A stretch of 64,000 nucleotides of DNA from CAVWCQ01 sp963753545. Lineage in GTDB: Bacteria > Chloroflexota > Anaerolineae > Aggregatilineales > Aggregatilineaceae. Of this stretch, positions 62,478-64,000 are shown piece after piece. The notes under the pieces are model-generated. The model was not told the DNA's origin, made no database searches, and saw only the letters and a program-made list of their open reading frames with translations. Every line of letters starts with the position of its first letter. The stretch's first letter is position 1. Position numbers and translations under genes: made by a program. The stretch lies in NCBI GenBank assembly GCA_963753545.1, contig CAVWCQ010000011.1, positions 186,001-250,000 on the forward strand. The letters run 5' to 3'.

Positions 62478-62486
62478 CCGAATCGT

Positions 62487-62511
62487 AGGGGCGGGTTAAC
62501 AAACCCGCCCT
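62487..62511. terminator. GGGCGGGTT hairpin after the phosphatase gene
   Basis: GGGCGGGTT (62489-62497) and AACCCGCCC (62502-62510), followed by TCTAATCTTTCC. A GGGGCG-family hairpin; with the downstream T-rich stretch it may end transcription of both convergent genes. Confidence 0.55.
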
Positions 62512-62568
62512 CTAATCTTTCCTCTTGCTTTTCTCCGCGTTCTCCGCGGTGAATTTGTCTTTTAGCTT

Positions 62569-64000
62569 TTATTTCTCGCCAGGCCGCATGGCATCGGCAG
62601 GTTCCATCTTCGTCTGCGTGATATACAGCCTGCCCGACACATAAGCCATGTTGCCGAACGTGCCGATCCAGACGTTGTAGACGCCCGCACGCGGCGCGCC
62701 GATATCCACTACCGGGTGGAACGTACCAGACGCATCATCCCCGCACAGCCATTTGCCGCTCGGATCCTGAATCGCCAGCGCTGTATCATCGGTCCCGATA
62801 AACATCAGCCGCAGATTGTTGCTCCGACCCGACCACGTCAGCCGGAAGTCCGGCGCGCTGGTGACAAAGCCCGTGCACGCCGGATCGATAGCCGCCATGT
62901 TGATATCCCCGCCCGCCACAATGTTATCAATGATCGTTGGGTCGGGTGTGAATCCGGCAGCCAGCGTGCGCGAGTCAAAGTTCGGCGTCGCCTGGGGATC
63001 CGGCTGCTGGTTGCTCTGCGCCTGCGGGAGGGTGTCTGGCGTCACATCCGTCTGGCTGATATATATTGTTCCGCCGATATAGTCATTGGTGGGATCAACC
63101 GAGCCAATCCACAGGTTATAGGCCCCTGCCGCCGGGTTCGGGATATCCACCGAGGGATGAAAGCTGTTGAAGGAATTATCATTGCACAGCCAGTTACCAG
63201 CCGGGTCTTGAATGGTAAGCGTGGTATCGTCTCGCCCCACAAAGAGGATGCGCAGTTTGGCTGTTTGTCCGGTCCAGTTCACGCGCAGATCGGGTGCAGC
63301 GGTCACATAGCCGCTGCAATCCGTGCTCACCGTTGAGGCGTCGATTTCTCCCCCGGCAGAAGTTTCCTTTGTAAACGGATCGGGTGTAAACCCGCCAGCC
63401 AGATCGACCTCGCCGTAGTTCGGGTCCAAAGCCGCAGACAGCGTGTCGGTTGGTATGGCTACATCCGTTGGCGATAGGGTCGTCGTGGTGATATAAAGCT
63501 GCCCGGAGACATACGACGAGCCGTGAAACGCGCCGATCCAGATGTTATAGACGCCCTCCGCCGGGCGGATCAGATCGAGAGCCGGATGAACCGTGTTAAA
63601 GGAGTCGTCGCTGCACAGCCATGATCCGCTCGGATCATTGACGATCAGAGTTGTGTCATCATCCCCCGCGAAGAAAATGCGCAGGCGGTTCGTGTTGCCC
63701 GACCAGACCAGCCGCACATCCGGCGAACTGGAGACATACCCGTCACAGTTTGGGTCCACGCGAGAGGCGTCGAGATTGCCGCCTGCTACAATATCAGCCG
63801 TCGTTGGATCGGGCGTAAATCCGCCAGCCAGTTCCAGAGTTGTGAAATTCGGAGTGGCGTTCGGGTTCAAAGTGAGCGCGGCGTCGGGTGAAGCTTCTTC
63901 CTCTGTAGGTGTCAGGGATGTCTTGGTGATGTACAGGGTGCCAGAGACATATTGCGTCGCGCTGTAACTGCCCACCCACACAAAATAATCGCCTTCATCT
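62569..64000 (-). CDS. Secreted protein with tandem beta-sandwich repeats, 5' end beyond the window
   Basis: The frame is open at the right edge, so the N terminus is missing; about 477 residues are seen. It holds at least three repeats of about 145-155 residues with the pattern LAGGFTPDP...AGGxIDAS...C.GYV..APDxRxxWSG...LRIxFxGxDDTTLxIxDPSGxWLCxDDSFNxxHPxxDIxxPxAGxYNxWIG..., then a DUF-like spacer with PTxT. Each ends with YVSGxLYIT. The GDDTTL/NVWIG pattern is like bacterial pre-peptidase C-terminal-type or related beta-sandwich modules that attach to secreted enzymes. No catalytic domain is visible in the part present. Ends GEK. Confidence 0.8.
   Translation of the reverse strand, partial: DEGDYFVWVGSYSATQYVSGTLYITKTSLTPTEEEASPDAALTLNPNATPNFTTLELAGGFTPDPTTADIVAGGNLDASRVDPNCDGYVSSSPDVRLVWSGNTNRLRIFFAGDDDTTLIVNDPSGSWLCSDDSFNTVHPALDLIRPAEGVYNIWIGAFHGSSYVSGQLYITTTTLSPTDVAIPTDTLSAALDPNYGEVDLAGGFTPDPFTKETSAGGEIDASTVSTDCSGYVTAAPDLRVNWTGQTAKLRILFVGRDDTTLTIQDPAGNWLCNDNSFNSFHPSVDIPNPAAGAYNLWIGSVDPTNDYIGGTIYISQTDVTPDTLPQAQSNQQPDPQATPNFDSRTLAAGFTPDPTIIDNIVAGGDINMAAIDPACTGFVTSAPDFRLTWSGRSNNLRLMFIGTDDTALAIQDPSGKWLCGDDASGTFHPVVDIGAPRAGVYNVWIGTFGNMAYVSGRLYITQTKMEPADAMRPGEK

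Overview
The window looks like a piece of a Chloroflexota chromosome, most likely class Anaerolineae (inference from gene content, not from a marker tree). Pointers are the leucine-rich-repeat and DUF3160-type secreted proteins, a histidine kinase with a 7TM-type sensor, F420/FMN-type split-barrel reductases, ArnT-like membrane glycosyltransferases, a very large Ig-repeat surface protein, and dense families of short palindromic repeats at gene ends. Base composition is moderately GC-rich. There is no rRNA, prophage, CRISPR array or complete insertion sequence. One tRNA is present, an initiator tRNA-Met.

Layout. 1-3.3 kb: 3' end of a GH43 glycosidase, a small membrane protein, a deazaflavin-type reductase, a leucine-rich-repeat protein. 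3.3-8.1 kb: an ArsP-like Cys-rich permease behind a promoter covered with palindromic operators, a GH1 beta-glucosidase, a candidate structured small RNA with its own promoter and terminator, and a methionyl-tRNA synthetase gene riddled with single-base indels. 8.1-15 kb: sensor kinase, AlkZ/YcaQ-like protein, membrane glycosyltransferase, MazG-like and thioesterase genes, and a cinA-led three-gene minus operon. 15.1-23.3 kb: tRNA-fMet, secreted and metabolic genes, a 56-residue cationic peptide gene, and a UMF1-family transporter carrying an inserted beta-sandwich domain. 23.4-30.6 kb: a minus-strand run with aminopeptidase, epimerase, D12 DNA methylase, an OmpR-type regulator and its kinase, and a three-PDZ secreted protein. 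30.7-36.6 kb: a plus-strand run with a Pro-rich protein, an exported phospholipase-D-like protein, a membrane protein and a HerA/DUF87 ATPase. 36.6-45.1 kb: secreted SH3-type proteins and a large glycoside hydrolase/glycosyltransferase fusion broken by a palindromic repeat. 45.2-50 kb: PAS protein, membrane protein, epimerase, sucrase/ferredoxin-like protein, ferredoxin, GH105. 50-64 kb: giant Ig-repeat surface protein, response regulators, DUF3891, glycosyltransferase, RlmD-like methylase, a probable IS200/IS605 right-end remnant, inositol monophosphatase and the 3' part of a secreted repeat protein.

A striking general feature is the number of interrupted genes. Single-base frameshifts split the LRR protein, GH1, the 7TM kinase, the UMF1 transporter, the aminopeptidase, the surface protein and the protein at 60868-61513. 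metG has about seventeen. The glycosidase/glycosyltransferase fusion and one SH3 protein are broken only by an in-frame stop. The isolated frameshifts look like residual assembly errors; the metG cluster and the repeat insertion at 43.6 kb deserve separate attention.
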